Source: Yinghuangia sp051388915
Lineage (GTDB): Bacteria; Actinomycetota; Actinomycetes; Streptomycetales; Streptomycetaceae
Reading direction: 5' to 3'
NCBI RefSeq assembly: GCF_051388915.1
Contig: NZ_JBPKBH010000015.1
Location: 1-64,000 of the forward strand
DNA: 64,000 nucleotides
Shown: in pieces, positions 16,301 to 24,524 of the stretch
Position numbering within the stretch: the first letter of the stretch is position 1
Layout: each line of letters begins with the position of its first letter
Position numbers and translations under genes: made by a program
The notes under the pieces: generated by a model
The model's input: only the letters and a program-made list of their open reading frames with translations
Databases searched by the model: none
Told to the model about the DNA's origin: nothing

Positions 16301-17301
16301 CCCGCGGCGAGGTGCGCTGCCTGTGGCGGGCGACCCGCGTACCCGGCGCCACCGAGCCGTACGACACCGCACATCTGCGGGTCTACTACCCCGCGCTGCG
16401 GTCCGGCTCGGACCACGAACGGCTCACCGGGATTGTGCCCGCCCGCCCGCGCGACCGGCCGTATCCCGTCGTCCTGCTCCTCTCCGGCGTCAACGTCCCC
16501 CAGGACTCCTACCGGCGTCTCGCCACCCGCCTGTGCCACGCCGGACTGGTCGCCGTCACCTGCGATTTCGTGGCGGTCATGCCGGACGGTGCGACGGCCA
16601 CCGGCCCCGGGATCGACGTCGGCGCCGTGGTCCCGGGAGGGTACGGCGAACGGGCCACCACGCCGCTGCCCGCAGCGCTGCTCGGCGCGTTGGGCGAGAT
16701 CGCCCGACCCGACGGCGACACGCCGCTCGCCGGGCTCCTCGACCTCGACCGCGTCGCCCTGGGCGGGCACTCCGCGGGCGGCACCCTCGCGGTGCAGTCG
16801 GCCCAGTACCTCCCGGGTGTGCGGGCCGTGTTCGCGTACGGCGCGCACACCCGCGCCGCCACGGCCCTCGGCTGGCCGCCGGACACCTACCTCCCCGTCC
16901 GGCCCGGCGTGCCCGTGCTGCTGGCCGCGGGGGGACGCGACGGCGTGATCGCCGCCAGCGCCGACCGCTACGGCGACACCTCTGGCGGTGTGTCCGACAT
17001 GCTCGCGGACCCCGTCGCGCGCACGTTCGACGAGGCGCTGCCCGATGCGGCCGGCGAGCACCTGCACGTCGTGCTGCCGGACGCCGGGCACTTCGCCCCG
17101 GCCCATCCGCCCGATCCCACCACCGCACGGTCGTTCCTCGACGACGGCGCGTCCGACACCGCGGTCCACGACACCCTCGCGGATTTCGTCGCGGACTTCT
17201 GCGCGGCGCACCTCGACGGCGACGCCGCCGCCCGGTGCCGGCTTCATCCGGACGACAAGAACGGCACGTACCCGAACGGCGCCCGGTTCCGCAGGCGCTG
17301 A
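16297..17301 (+). CDS. Alpha/beta hydrolase, chlorophyllase-like
   Basis: A 334-residue cytoplasmic hydrolase without signal peptide. YPVVLLLSGVNVPQDSYRRLATRL and LVAVTCDFV match the start of chlorophyllase-type folds; GGHSAGG near residue 152 is the nucleophile elbow, AGGRDG near 210 carries the acid, and PDAGHF near 258 the His. Chlorophyllases and pheophytinases cut the phytyl ester of chlorophyll or pheophytin. Its position between an RCCR-like gene and a PaO-type oxygenase, with a four-base overlap upstream, makes a dephytylation role plausible. A generic esterase cannot be excluded. It is the second of two chlorophyllase-like hydrolases in the window; the other (5283-6257) is secreted. 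Confidence 0.75.
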   Translation: MTRGEVRCLWRATRVPGATEPYDTAHLRVYYPALRSGSDHERLTGIVPARPRDRPYPVVLLLSGVNVPQDSYRRLATRLCHAGLVAVTCDFVAVMPDGATATGPGIDVGAVVPGGYGERATTPLPAALLGALGEIARPDGDTPLAGLLDLDRVALGGHSAGGTLAVQSAQYLPGVRAVFAYGAHTRAATALGWPPDTYLPVRPGVPVLLAAGGRDGVIAASADRYGDTSGGVSDMLADPVARTFDEALPDAAGEHLHVVLPDAGHFAPAHPPDPTTARSFLDDGASDTAVHDTLADFVADFCAAHLDGDAAARCRLHPDDKNGTYPNGARFRRR

Positions 17302-17344
17302 CCCGTCCCTCCGAGACCAGGACGAAACCCGGCAGGAGCACGCC

Positions 17345-18547
17345 ATGTTCAAGAACTTCTGGTACGCGGTCGAGTTCGCCGAACGCGTGGCACGCACGCC
17401 GACGGCGGTCGTCTGCCTCGGCCAGCGGCTGGTCCTCTTCCGCACTGCCGCGGGCCGCACCGTCTGCCTGTCCGACCTGTGCGCACACCGCGGCGCCGCG
17501 CTGTCCGGCGGCACCGTGGCCGACGACTGCGTCGTGTGCCCGTACCACGGCTGGCGCTTCGACGCCGACGGAGCCTGTACGAAGATCCCCGCCAACCCGC
17601 CCGGGCGCGCGGTGCCGGCGAAGGCGCGCGTCGACGCGTACCCGGTCGAGGAGCGCTACGGATTCATCTGGGTGTTCCTCGGCGACCTGCCCGAGGCCGA
17701 ACGGCCCCCGATCCCCGAATGGCCGGAGTTCGCGGACCTGGTCCAGGACGGCGGGAGCTTCCGCGCGGTCACCGGGGAGTTCCTCTGGCACAGCAATTAC
17801 GAGCGCATCCTGGAGAACGGCTGCGACATCGCGCACACGCCGTTCGTCCACGCCGGCTCGTTCGGCAACCCCGAGCGGCCCGAGGTCGAGGACTACACGC
17901 TCGACGAGACCGAGTGGAGCGCGTTCGCCACCGTACGCCTGCATCCGCCCGCCGCGAAGGGGCTGTGGTCCCGGCTCTACCGAGGGAGCCGGACCCTCAC
18001 CGAGCGCCCGCCGGTCACCGTCAGCGCGGGCTGGATGCTGCCGAACCTCATCAAGCTCCACGTGCGGCTGCCGCTCGGCAACATGATCATCTACGACACC
18101 AACATCCCCGTGGACGAGAACACCACGCTCGTGAAGTGGGTCGCGCTGCGCGACTTCTTCACCGGCGGCTGGGCGGACGCCAACGCGCGCAAGCGTGTTC
18201 TGAAGATCTTCCGCGAGGACGCGCCGGTCGTCGACGCGGTACGCCCGGAGCTGCTGCCGGTCGATCTGGCCGCCGAGCTGCACCTCAAGTCCGACCTCGT
18301 GTCGGTCGCCTACCGCCGCAGGCGCCGCGAACTCGCCGAGTCCGGCTGGCAGGTCGGACCGGCCGACACCATCGGCGGCGACGTCCCGAGCCGCGACGCC
18401 GTCGTCATCGCCTCACCGGGACGGCGCACAGTCCCGGAACTGGCGCGCGCGTGGGCACAGAAGAGCCGGGACGTGGGCGCGTCACCTCCCGCGAACCCCG
18501 AAGCCCGAACGAACCAGGACGAATTCGCCGGGAAGGACACCGCGTGA
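17345..18547 (+). CDS. Rieske non-heme iron oxygenase of the PaO/TIC55 type
   Basis: A 400-residue Rieske oxygenase. The [2Fe-2S] cluster ligands are C46/H48 (LCAHRG) and C65/H68 (CPYHGW). The mononuclear iron site is ENGCDIAHTPFVHAG, with D161, H164 and H169. The N-terminus (FKNFWYAVEF) and the PANPPGR..PKKAR-like segment resemble the single-component PaO/TIC55/CAO group of plants and cyanobacteria rather than classical ring-hydroxylating dioxygenases, and no beta subunit gene is adjacent. Pheophorbide a oxygenase opens the chlorin ring. No C-terminal CxxC motif is visible. The ATG at 17345 has GGAG seven bases upstream and it overlaps the next gene by four bases. Electron-transfer partners are not encoded nearby. 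Confidence 0.8.
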   Translation: MFKNFWYAVEFAERVARTPTAVVCLGQRLVLFRTAAGRTVCLSDLCAHRGAALSGGTVADDCVVCPYHGWRFDADGACTKIPANPPGRAVPAKARVDAYPVEERYGFIWVFLGDLPEAERPPIPEWPEFADLVQDGGSFRAVTGEFLWHSNYERILENGCDIAHTPFVHAGSFGNPERPEVEDYTLDETEWSAFATVRLHPPAAKGLWSRLYRGSRTLTERPPVTVSAGWMLPNLIKLHVRLPLGNMIIYDTNIPVDENTTLVKWVALRDFFTGGWADANARKRVLKIFREDAPVVDAVRPELLPVDLAAELHLKSDLVSVAYRRRRRELAESGWQVGPADTIGGDVPSRDAVVIASPGRRTVPELARAWAQKSRDVGASPPANPEARTNQDEFAGKDTA

Positions 18548-19329
18548 CCCCCGCAACGGAACCGGACCCGACGCCGGCCGGCGACCCCGGCGCCCCCGCC
18601 ACGCTGTGCGGCGGGGTGCTGGCGCGGCTGCTCGACGCGACCGACCTCACCGAAGTCTCGGACGATCCGCTTCGCGCGCCGAACGGGCAACCGGTCGGCC
18701 GTCTGCGGACGTTCGTCGGCAGCGCGGTCGCGCACGCGGTCTACATCGGCCTGACCGTCCCGCCGATCGGTCTGGACAGCCACATGGTGTTCGCCTTCGG
18801 TCCCGCCGACTCCGGGCTCCCGCACTTCACCGTCGACTCCGTGGCGACCGGCGAGGCGTACGCCTTCCATCTCGACCTCGTGCAACGCGCCGACCTCGCC
18901 GTGCACGTGGAGTACATGGACGCGGTATACGCCCCCTTGACCGAGGCTTTCGACCGGGCGCGGTCCATCCCGGGGCTGACCGCGGCGGCCATCGGTCCTC
19001 GCCAGCGGGCGCTGATGTCGCCCTGGATGCTCGTGCACCGCGCGACCGCGGAAGCGTTCGCCGCCGCGCACGAACCCGTGCACACCTACCTGGAGCACTG
19101 GCTCGACCTCGTCGCCAAGGGCGTTCCCCACCCCGCCGCCCAGACCCTCTCCGACACCGACCTGCCCGAGCGCGACCGCACGCTGCGCCGTCGGCTCTTC
19201 AGCCGCGAGGTCGACCCGGTCTGGACCCAGGTGTCCCGCCTCCTCGGCGACGAGGAGACCGACCGCATACGCACGCTGCTCATCGATGGACCGCCGCACG
19301 AGCCGTCCGAAGGAGGACACCCGTCGTGA
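18544..19329 (+). CDS. RCCR-like / bilin-reductase-fold protein 2
   Basis: A 261-residue divergent paralogue of the protein at 15491-16300. The most telling segment is FHLDLVQRADLAVHVEYMDAVYAP, which parallels LDLPHRKDL..NPDYLKEYYQ of plant RCCR. MSPWMLVHRAT parallels the SPTA region, YLEHWLDLV the VLEVWLE region, and RDRTLRRRLFSREVDP plus LLGDEETDRIRTLL the C-terminal helices. The acid lost in protein 1 may be kept here as Asp (TVDSV). Two bilin-reductase-fold proteins could act in succession or form a heteromer. GTG 18544 overlaps the previous stop. Confidence is lower than for protein 1 because the N-terminal third aligns poorly. Confidence 0.6.
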   Translation: MTPATEPDPTPAGDPGAPATLCGGVLARLLDATDLTEVSDDPLRAPNGQPVGRLRTFVGSAVAHAVYIGLTVPPIGLDSHMVFAFGPADSGLPHFTVDSVATGEAYAFHLDLVQRADLAVHVEYMDAVYAPLTEAFDRARSIPGLTAAAIGPRQRALMSPWMLVHRATAEAFAAAHEPVHTYLEHWLDLVAKGVPHPAAQTLSDTDLPERDRTLRRRLFSREVDPVWTQVSRLLGDEETDRIRTLLIDGPPHEPSEGGHPS

Positions 19330-20360
19330 CCACCGAATCCGCTGCCGCCCCCACCGATGAAGCCGCTCTCGCAGAGTCCCCTCCCGCCGAAGCCCCTTTC
19401 GCAGAAGCCACCGGGCCCAGCGTCTGGCAGCGTCGTATAGCCGGCGAATGGCACGGGAAACCCTCTTTGTTCGACGCACAGGGCACCTGGGTGGGGTTCG
19501 AGGACATCCGGCGGTCCTCCGTGTACCGCGACGGCGCCACCACCTACTACATGGACGGCGCCCTCGAAGGGGGAGGCCCGTTGGCGGGGCGATTCCGTCT
19601 GGGGGCCCCCTTCGCGTTCGGGGTCGTCGACTCCGACGACGACCGGCTGTACACGGGGCCCGACTTCCACGGGTCGGGGCAGCCGTACGGCTCGTTCGTC
19701 GACGCCCGCTACTACGGCCCCGGGTGGCAGGTCGGGCTCAACACCTGGAACCAGGTGCTGGCCGACGGCATGACCCAGGTCTACTCGTCCGTGCTGTACC
19801 AGGGGTGGACGGTCGTGGGCTGCTTCAACGGCCTCTACACACGCACCACCGAGGACGAGCCCGACGATCGGGTGCGCGCCCGGGTCGCCGAGCTCGTCGC
19901 CGCCGAAACCCGCCGCGGACCCGTGCCGTTCATCCTCCCCACCAAGGAACACGGCTCCTACTCGGGAACCTGCGAGTTGTGGACCTGCGAACAGACCCTG
20001 GCCGGCAAGGTCGACGTCGCGATGGAGATCGAACCCGTCGACCTGTTGCGCACGCGGCACCGCGTCCGGTGGTCCGGCGCACTGGACCGGGAGTTCACCG
20101 TCGAGCGCCGGCGGGACGGCACGCGCTCGTTCCTGGAGGGCCCCGACGCGTGGGGCAGCGCCCGGGCGTTCGGCCGCGCGAACTTCCCCACCTGGCACTT
20201 CGCCGGCGACGCGACGGAGGTCAAGGGCCGGGAGTTCGCGGTGGACACCGAGCCGGGGATGCGAGGTTGCAGGCAACTGGCCGTGGCGTACGAGCTGTTC
20301 GAGGGCAACAAGCTGCGGCACGTCCTCCACGGTGTCTTGACCTGGCAGGGCGCCGCATGA
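19326..20360 (+). CDS. Beta-rich protein of unknown function, possibly lipocalin-like
   Basis: A 344-residue protein I cannot assign. After about 35 disordered residues it is rich in aromatic residues, Gly and short beta strands: EWHGKPSLFDAQGTWVGFED, TTYYMDGALEGGG, YYGPGWQVGLNTWNQV, YQGWTVVGCFNGLYTRT. A strand pattern starting with a GEW.G segment is reminiscent of lipocalin-like calycins, which bind hydrophobic ligands or tetrapyrroles; the protein at 31436-31882 begins in a similar way. Coupled on both sides by four-base overlaps inside the operon, it is likely a dedicated component, perhaps a carrier of an intermediate, but this is conjecture. Confidence 0.55.
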   Translation: MTTESAAAPTDEAALAESPPAEAPFAEATGPSVWQRRIAGEWHGKPSLFDAQGTWVGFEDIRRSSVYRDGATTYYMDGALEGGGPLAGRFRLGAPFAFGVVDSDDDRLYTGPDFHGSGQPYGSFVDARYYGPGWQVGLNTWNQVLADGMTQVYSSVLYQGWTVVGCFNGLYTRTTEDEPDDRVRARVAELVAAETRRGPVPFILPTKEHGSYSGTCELWTCEQTLAGKVDVAMEIEPVDLLRTRHRVRWSGALDREFTVERRRDGTRSFLEGPDAWGSARAFGRANFPTWHFAGDATEVKGREFAVDTEPGMRGCRQLAVAYELFEGNKLRHVLHGVLTWQGAA

Positions 20361-21175
20361 GCGAGGGGACCGGCGGCCGGGTCGTCGTCGTCACCGGCGG
20401 AACCCGCGGTATCGGCCTGGGTCTCGCCCGCGCACTTCTCGACCGGGACTGCCGGGTCGCGGTGTGCGGTCGCGGCCCGGCGTCGGTGGCCCGGGCGGTG
20501 GACGTCCTCGCCGCGGGACCCGAACGGCTGCTCGGCCAGGTCGCCGACGTCACCGACCGCGTCCAGGTCCAGAAGCTGTGGGACGCGACGACCGAGGCAT
20601 TCGGACGCGTGGACGTGTGGATCAACAACGCGGGAGCCACGACCGGCCGCAAGCCACTGTGGGAGCTGCCCGCCGACGACATCGGGACCGTGGTCGCGGC
20701 CAACCTGCTCGGCGTCGCCCATGGCTCGGCGGTCGCCCTTGAGGGTTTCGTCGACCAGGGCTCCGGCACCCTGTGGAACATGGAGGGCTTCGGCTCCGAC
20801 GGCCGCACCCTCCCCGGTCTCGCGGTGTACGGATCCACCAAGCGCGCGGTGACGTACCTCACCGACGCGCTCGCCAAGGAGGTCGCGGACCGCGGCACCG
20901 CGCTGCGCGTCGCCCACCTGTCGCCGGGCATGGTGGTGACCGACCTGCTCACCCACGACTACTCCGACGCCGAGTTCGCCAAGGCGCGCAAGGTGTTCGC
21001 CATCCTGGCGGACCGGGTCGAGACCGTCGCGCCGTGGCTGGCGGACCGCGTGCTGTCCGGCGTGCCCAACGGAGGACGCGTGGCCTGGCTGACCCGCCGC
21101 AAGGCCATGGCGCGATTCCTCGCCGCTCCGTTCCGCCACCGGGACCCGTTCGCACCGACGGGAGCGGCGGCATGA
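20357..21175 (+). CDS. Short-chain dehydrogenase, chlorophyll b reductase (NOL/NYC1)-like
   Basis: A 272-residue classical SDR with TGGTRGIGLGLA for NAD(P) binding, NNAG, and catalytic YGSTK. It resembles plant NOL/NYC1 beyond the general family: VDVWINNAGATTGRKPLWE, NMEGFGSDGRTLPG..VYGSTKRAVTYLT, HLSPGMVVTDLL, and the tail ETVAPWLADRVLSGVPNGGRVAWLTRRKA, which matches the AEVVAEYLVPNI..........IRFLTGIKA end of NOL. Plant NOL/NYC1 reduces the C7 formyl group of chlorophyll b to 7-hydroxymethyl chlorophyll a. Coupling by ATGA overlaps to both neighbours supports a joint pathway. A generic SDR role remains possible, but the GSDGR segment is unusual outside this subgroup. Confidence 0.75.
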   Translation: MSEGTGGRVVVVTGGTRGIGLGLARALLDRDCRVAVCGRGPASVARAVDVLAAGPERLLGQVADVTDRVQVQKLWDATTEAFGRVDVWINNAGATTGRKPLWELPADDIGTVVAANLLGVAHGSAVALEGFVDQGSGTLWNMEGFGSDGRTLPGLAVYGSTKRAVTYLTDALAKEVADRGTALRVAHLSPGMVVTDLLTHDYSDAEFAKARKVFAILADRVETVAPWLADRVLSGVPNGGRVAWLTRRKAMARFLAAPFRHRDPFAPTGAAA

Positions 21176-21876
21176 CGGAGCAGGACTATCCGCTCGCGCT
21201 CGCGCTGGAGGACCTGGTCCCCGTGGCGTTCACCGGTGTGGGGGTGGCGTTCCTGGTCGGCCATCTGGCCGCTTCCGGGCCCGCCGGCGCCCGCACGGGG
21301 CGCGGCGTCGCCGAGGCCCGCGTCGGGGCGGCACTGGTCGTCCTGGGCGGATCGGCCAAGGCCGTCTGGAAGGTCGTCGTCGCCGCCGACGGACCGGACC
21401 ACACCTGGCTCGAAAGCCTGCTGTTCCCCTGCCTGGGCACGGGGTTCTCGCTCCTTGCCCTGGCGCTGCTCAAGGCCCGGGACGCGGTCGGAGGCGAGGC
21501 GCGGCGCCGTACGCCTCCGCTGTGGGCCGTCCTCGGCACATGCGCGGCCGCGGTCGGTGCGGCGGCCGCGCTGCGCGACACTTGGCCGGCCCTGATCCTG
21601 ACCGTCCTGGCGAGCACCGTGACCGCGGTGACCCTGGTGCTCAGGGCGAAGCACGCCGGCGACATCCCGGCCGCGGCGCTGTTCGGCGGCTGGCTCGCGG
21701 GCATGCTGATCCTCGGCCCGCTGGCCGGCCGCTCCGACCAGACCATCGCCCTGCAATGGGTCGAACAGCTCTGCAACACCGTCACCCAGGGCGCGTTCGC
21801 CGTCGCCGCGTGGCGCCTTGCCCGACGCATGCCCTCCTGCCCCCCGTCCCTCGACCCAGCGGCGGTGAAACCTTGA
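21172..21876 (+). CDS. Integral membrane protein of unknown function
   Basis: A 234-residue protein with about seven hydrophobic segments (near residues 11-33, 44-66, 80-100, 110-130, 135-158, 163-185 and 195-215) and short loops. No motif of a known transporter or enzyme family is evident. It overlaps the SDR gene by four bases and ends in a TTGA overlap with the next start, so it belongs to the same operon. It may anchor a complex or take part in uptake of the hydrophobic substrate; this is a guess from position. Confidence 0.65.
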   Translation: MTEQDYPLALALEDLVPVAFTGVGVAFLVGHLAASGPAGARTGRGVAEARVGAALVVLGGSAKAVWKVVVAADGPDHTWLESLLFPCLGTGFSLLALALLKARDAVGGEARRRTPPLWAVLGTCAAAVGAAAALRDTWPALILTVLASTVTAVTLVLRAKHAGDIPAAALFGGWLAGMLILGPLAGRSDQTIALQWVEQLCNTVTQGAFAVAAWRLARRMPSCPPSLDPAAVKP

Positions 21877-22616
21877 CGGACGCTCTCGGATGGCGGCGCA
21901 AGTTCGGCGTGATAGCGCCCAGCACGAACACGATCGTGGAACCCGACTTCTACCGCATGACCGTCCCCGGGGTCACCGCACACTTCTCCCGGATCCACAT
22001 CCGGGACCAGAACATGGACGGGGACGCCGGTTTCGAGCACCTGCTGGCCCAGATCCGCGAGGAGATCGGCGCGGCCTGCGAACGGGTGCTCACGTGCGAG
22101 CCCGAGGCCATGGTCATGGGCATGAGTGCCGAGACGTTCTGGGGCGGAGTCGAGGGAAACCGCGCCTTCGTCAAGCAGATCCACGACCTCACCGGCCTCA
22201 CGGTCACGACCGGCGCGGAAGCGTGCGAGCGCGCGCTGCGACTCTACGGAGCCCGGCGCATCGCCGTGGTGACGCCCTATCAGCCGATCGCCGACGACAA
22301 CGTCCGGCAGTTCTTCACCGAGCTGGGGTTCGACGTCGTCGCGGTCAAGGGCCTGCGCTGCCCCACCGCGGTGTCGATCGCGCACGTGGACGAGCGAACG
22401 CTCCGCGAAGCCCTCGTCGAACTCAACGCCCCGGAAGTCGACGCGCTCGTCCAGTGCGGCACCAACCTGTCCATGGTCGGCCTCGCCGACGAGGCCGAGC
22501 GGTGGCTCGGCAAACCCGTGCTCGCGATCAACGCGGCGACATGGTGGATGGCCTTGCGGTCCAACGGTATCGAGGACCGCGTCCACGGCGCCGGGCGACT
22601 GCTGCGCGAGCACTGA
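21873..22616 (+). CDS. Maleate isomerase / arylmalonate decarboxylase family protein 1
   Basis: A 247-residue protein starting with TTG (TTGA overlap with the previous stop). KFGVIAPSTNTIVEPD is the hallmark N-terminus of the maleate cis-trans isomerase/AMDase branch of the Asp/Glu racemase superfamily. Known isomerases use two Cys. Here the first position lies in GMSAETFWGG with no Cys, and the second motif is QCGTNLS, where Gly directly precedes TNL, so the canonical pair seems altered. The paralogue at 29070-29813 shares both changes. In a tetrapyrrole pathway it could act on alkyl-maleates derived from maleimides; the exact reaction is open. It is the ninth gene of the operon. Confidence 0.75.
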   Translation: MTDALGWRRKFGVIAPSTNTIVEPDFYRMTVPGVTAHFSRIHIRDQNMDGDAGFEHLLAQIREEIGAACERVLTCEPEAMVMGMSAETFWGGVEGNRAFVKQIHDLTGLTVTTGAEACERALRLYGARRIAVVTPYQPIADDNVRQFFTELGFDVVAVKGLRCPTAVSIAHVDERTLREALVELNAPEVDALVQCGTNLSMVGLADEAERWLGKPVLAINAATWWMALRSNGIEDRVHGAGRLLREH

Positions 22617-22664
22617 CAGGTTCCGCCGGCACACGGCACGGCCGATGTTCCGCAGGAGGAAACC

Positions 22665-23528
22665 ATGGCCCGGCGCGGGGATACACTGGGCGGACGGCGC
22701 GGCAGAAGGGGCGGAGCGGACACGATGGCCACCATGGCGGACGAACAGGAAGAGGTCGGCAGCAGGTCGGTCGCGTCGGTCGAACGGGCCATGGACGTGC
22801 TGCTGTTGTTCGGACGCAGCGGCCAGCCCGATCTCGGGGTGACCGAGATCGGCAACGAACTCGGTTTGACCAAGGCCGCCGTGCACCGCATCCTCACCGC
22901 GCTGCGCAGCCGCCGCCTCATCAGCGCCGACCCCACGACGCGCCGGTACGCCCTCGGCCCGGCCGCCGTCGCGCTGGGACGGGCGTACCTGGCCCGGACC
23001 GACCTGCGGCTGCTGGCCGCGCCGGAACTCCGGACACTGTCCGCGGAGTCGGGGGAGACGGCGACGCTGTCGGTACGCCGAGGCGACACCCGGCTCTACG
23101 CGGACCAGGTGGTGCCGCCGCAGGATCTGCGCATCGACGTCGCGTTGGGCACCCCGTACCCGCTGCACGCCGGCGCCTCGTCGAAGGTGATCCTGGCTTT
23201 CCTCGGGGACGAGGAGATCGACGTCTACCTGACGCAGCGTCATCTGGACGCGCTGACGGATCGGACCGTCACCAACACCGCGAAACTGCGCAAGGAACTC
23301 GCGCTGATCCGCAAGCGCGGCTACGCCACGTCGTTGGGGGAGCGGCAGGAGGGCGCGGCGGCGATCGCGGCTCCCGTGCTGGACTACGACGGCTGCGTGA
23401 TCGCGGCGTTGAGCGTGGCCGGGCCGCAGTCGCGGTTCCGGTCGCGGCTGTCCGAGTGCGCCCCCATGGTCGTGGCCGCCGCCCAGCGCCTGTCGGCGGA
23501 GTTCGGGTTCGGCGACAAGGGGGAATGA
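22665..23528 (+). CDS. IclR-family transcriptional regulator 1
   Basis: A 287-residue IclR regulator. The winged helix-turn-helix is at about residues 40-95 (VTEIGNELGLTKAAVHRILTALRSRRLI), and the effector domain follows to about 280 (LSAESGETATLSV, YPLHAGASSKVILAFL, SLGERQEGAAAIAAPVLD). The ATG at 22665 is chosen because AGGAGGAAACC stands directly before it; about 30 basic residues then precede the HTH. It lies 48 bases after the operon and is probably co-transcribed from the operator at 13596-13632. IclR proteins typically bind paired palindromes as dimers of dimers and respond to pathway metabolites. Confidence 0.88.
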   Translation: MARRGDTLGGRRGRRGGADTMATMADEQEEVGSRSVASVERAMDVLLLFGRSGQPDLGVTEIGNELGLTKAAVHRILTALRSRRLISADPTTRRYALGPAAVALGRAYLARTDLRLLAAPELRTLSAESGETATLSVRRGDTRLYADQVVPPQDLRIDVALGTPYPLHAGASSKVILAFLGDEEIDVYLTQRHLDALTDRTVTNTAKLRKELALIRKRGYATSLGERQEGAAAIAAPVLDYDGCVIAALSVAGPQSRFRSRLSECAPMVVAAAQRLSAEFGFGDKGE

Positions 23529-23567
23529 GACTCCGGAAGCGATGTGGGCGCGGGGCCGGCAGGCCCC

Positions 23568-23688
23568 NNNNNNNNNNNNNNNNNNNNNNNNNNNNNNNNN
23601 NNNNNNNNNNNNNNNNNNNNNNNNNNNNNNNNNNNNNNNNNNNNNNNNNNNNNNNNNNNNNNNNNNNNNNNNNNNNNNNNNNNNNNNN
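23568..23688. other. Assembly gap
   Basis: 121 N between the IclR gene and the convergent membrane-protein gene. The true length and content are unknown. Confidence 0.95.
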
Positions 23689-23710
23689 CGCCCTCATCGC
23701 GTGCGGCGGT

Positions 23711-24403
23711 TCACAGATCGGCGCCCGGTTTCAGTACACCGAGTGCGGCGGCTGCCAGGACGGAGCCCCAGATGCCGAACACGTACGGCAGGCAGCCGTC
23801 GACCGCCTTGCGCAACCGCCGCTCCACCTCGGGCGACGTGCCCTCGGCGGACAGTGTCGCGAATGCGGGACCGAATCCGCGCAAGGTGCGGCGGATGCCC
23901 AGCCCGCAGGCGATGGCAGCGGCGTACAGCATGACCTTCGCGCCCAGCCACCGCGGGTTCGTCGTGACCCCGAAGGGCTCGTCGGCGGCAAGGGTGTAGA
24001 GCCCGGCCCCGAACATGCCCACCGTCACGGCTACGCGGATGACCCGGTCGACGAGCGGCACGAACCGGTACCGTCCCGGATGGTGGTGGTCCTGGACCGT
24101 GGCCCACAGCCACAGTGCGGCGACGGTCCACGTGGCGGTGACGGTCCACCAGCGGAACACGGTGGCCCCGTGCGGCTCCAGCGCCATGAGGGTGACACCG
24201 CTCGGCAGGAACAGCACCAGGCAGACCCGGGGGCCGAGGTCGAGGCCGAGCATGATGCGCAGTGCGGTGGCCCGGGCCTCGACGCCCAGCTCCGGCTTGA
24301 GGATGTGGCGACTGGAGACGTAGACGCCGAGGTCGCCGCCGAGCCAGAAGACGAACAGCAGCAGATGGAGCAGGATCCACCAGCCGTGCGTGTGGGCGCC
24401 CAT
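23711..24403 (-). CDS. Six-helix integral membrane protein, CopD/DUF2269-like
   Basis: A 230-residue membrane protein with about six hydrophobic helices (ILLHLLLFVFWLGGDLGVY, VCLVLFLPSGVTLMAL, WTVTATWTVAALWLWATV, VIRVAVTVGMFGAGLYTLA, KVMLYAAAIACGLGI, YVFGIWGSVLAAAALGVL). His residues near the first helix (GAHTHGWW, LLHLLLF) and HHHPGR in a loop resemble CopD-type or heme-binding membrane proteins, but I cannot name the family firmly. It is convergent with the IclR gene across the gap. Upstream lie short direct repeats and then the secreted hydrolase gene. Confidence 0.6.
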   Translation of the reverse strand: MGAHTHGWWILLHLLLFVFWLGGDLGVYVSSRHILKPELGVEARATALRIMLGLDLGPRVCLVLFLPSGVTLMALEPHGATVFRWWTVTATWTVAALWLWATVQDHHHPGRYRFVPLVDRVIRVAVTVGMFGAGLYTLAADEPFGVTTNPRWLGAKVMLYAAAIACGLGIRRTLRGFGPAFATLSAEGTSPEVERRLRKAVDGCLPYVFGIWGSVLAAAALGVLKPGADL

Positions 24404-24443
24404 GATGTGGCGTGGCTCCTCGGGGTCGTGTCGTTCGGCAGGT

Positions 24444-24524
24444 GCTGTCGGGTGCCGCTGTCAGGGGCCGCTGTCAGGGGCCCCTGTCGGATAACGGCTG
24501 TCGGGTGCCGCCTGTCAGGTGCCG
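24444..24524. repeat. Short tandem direct repeat (about 13-14 bases, six copies)
   Basis: Imperfect copies of a GCTGTCAGGGGCC-like unit (variants GCTGTCGGGTGCC and CCTGTCGGATAACG). The array reaches into the last codons and stop of the secreted hydrolase gene and fills the gap to the membrane-protein gene. Confidence 0.7.

Noticed and set aside
13659..23528. Search for Mg-dechelatase (SGR) and 7-hydroxymethyl chlorophyll a reductase homologues
   Set aside because: No translated protein in the operon or elsewhere in the window shows their patterns. They may lie outside the window or be unnecessary if Mg is lost without an enzyme.
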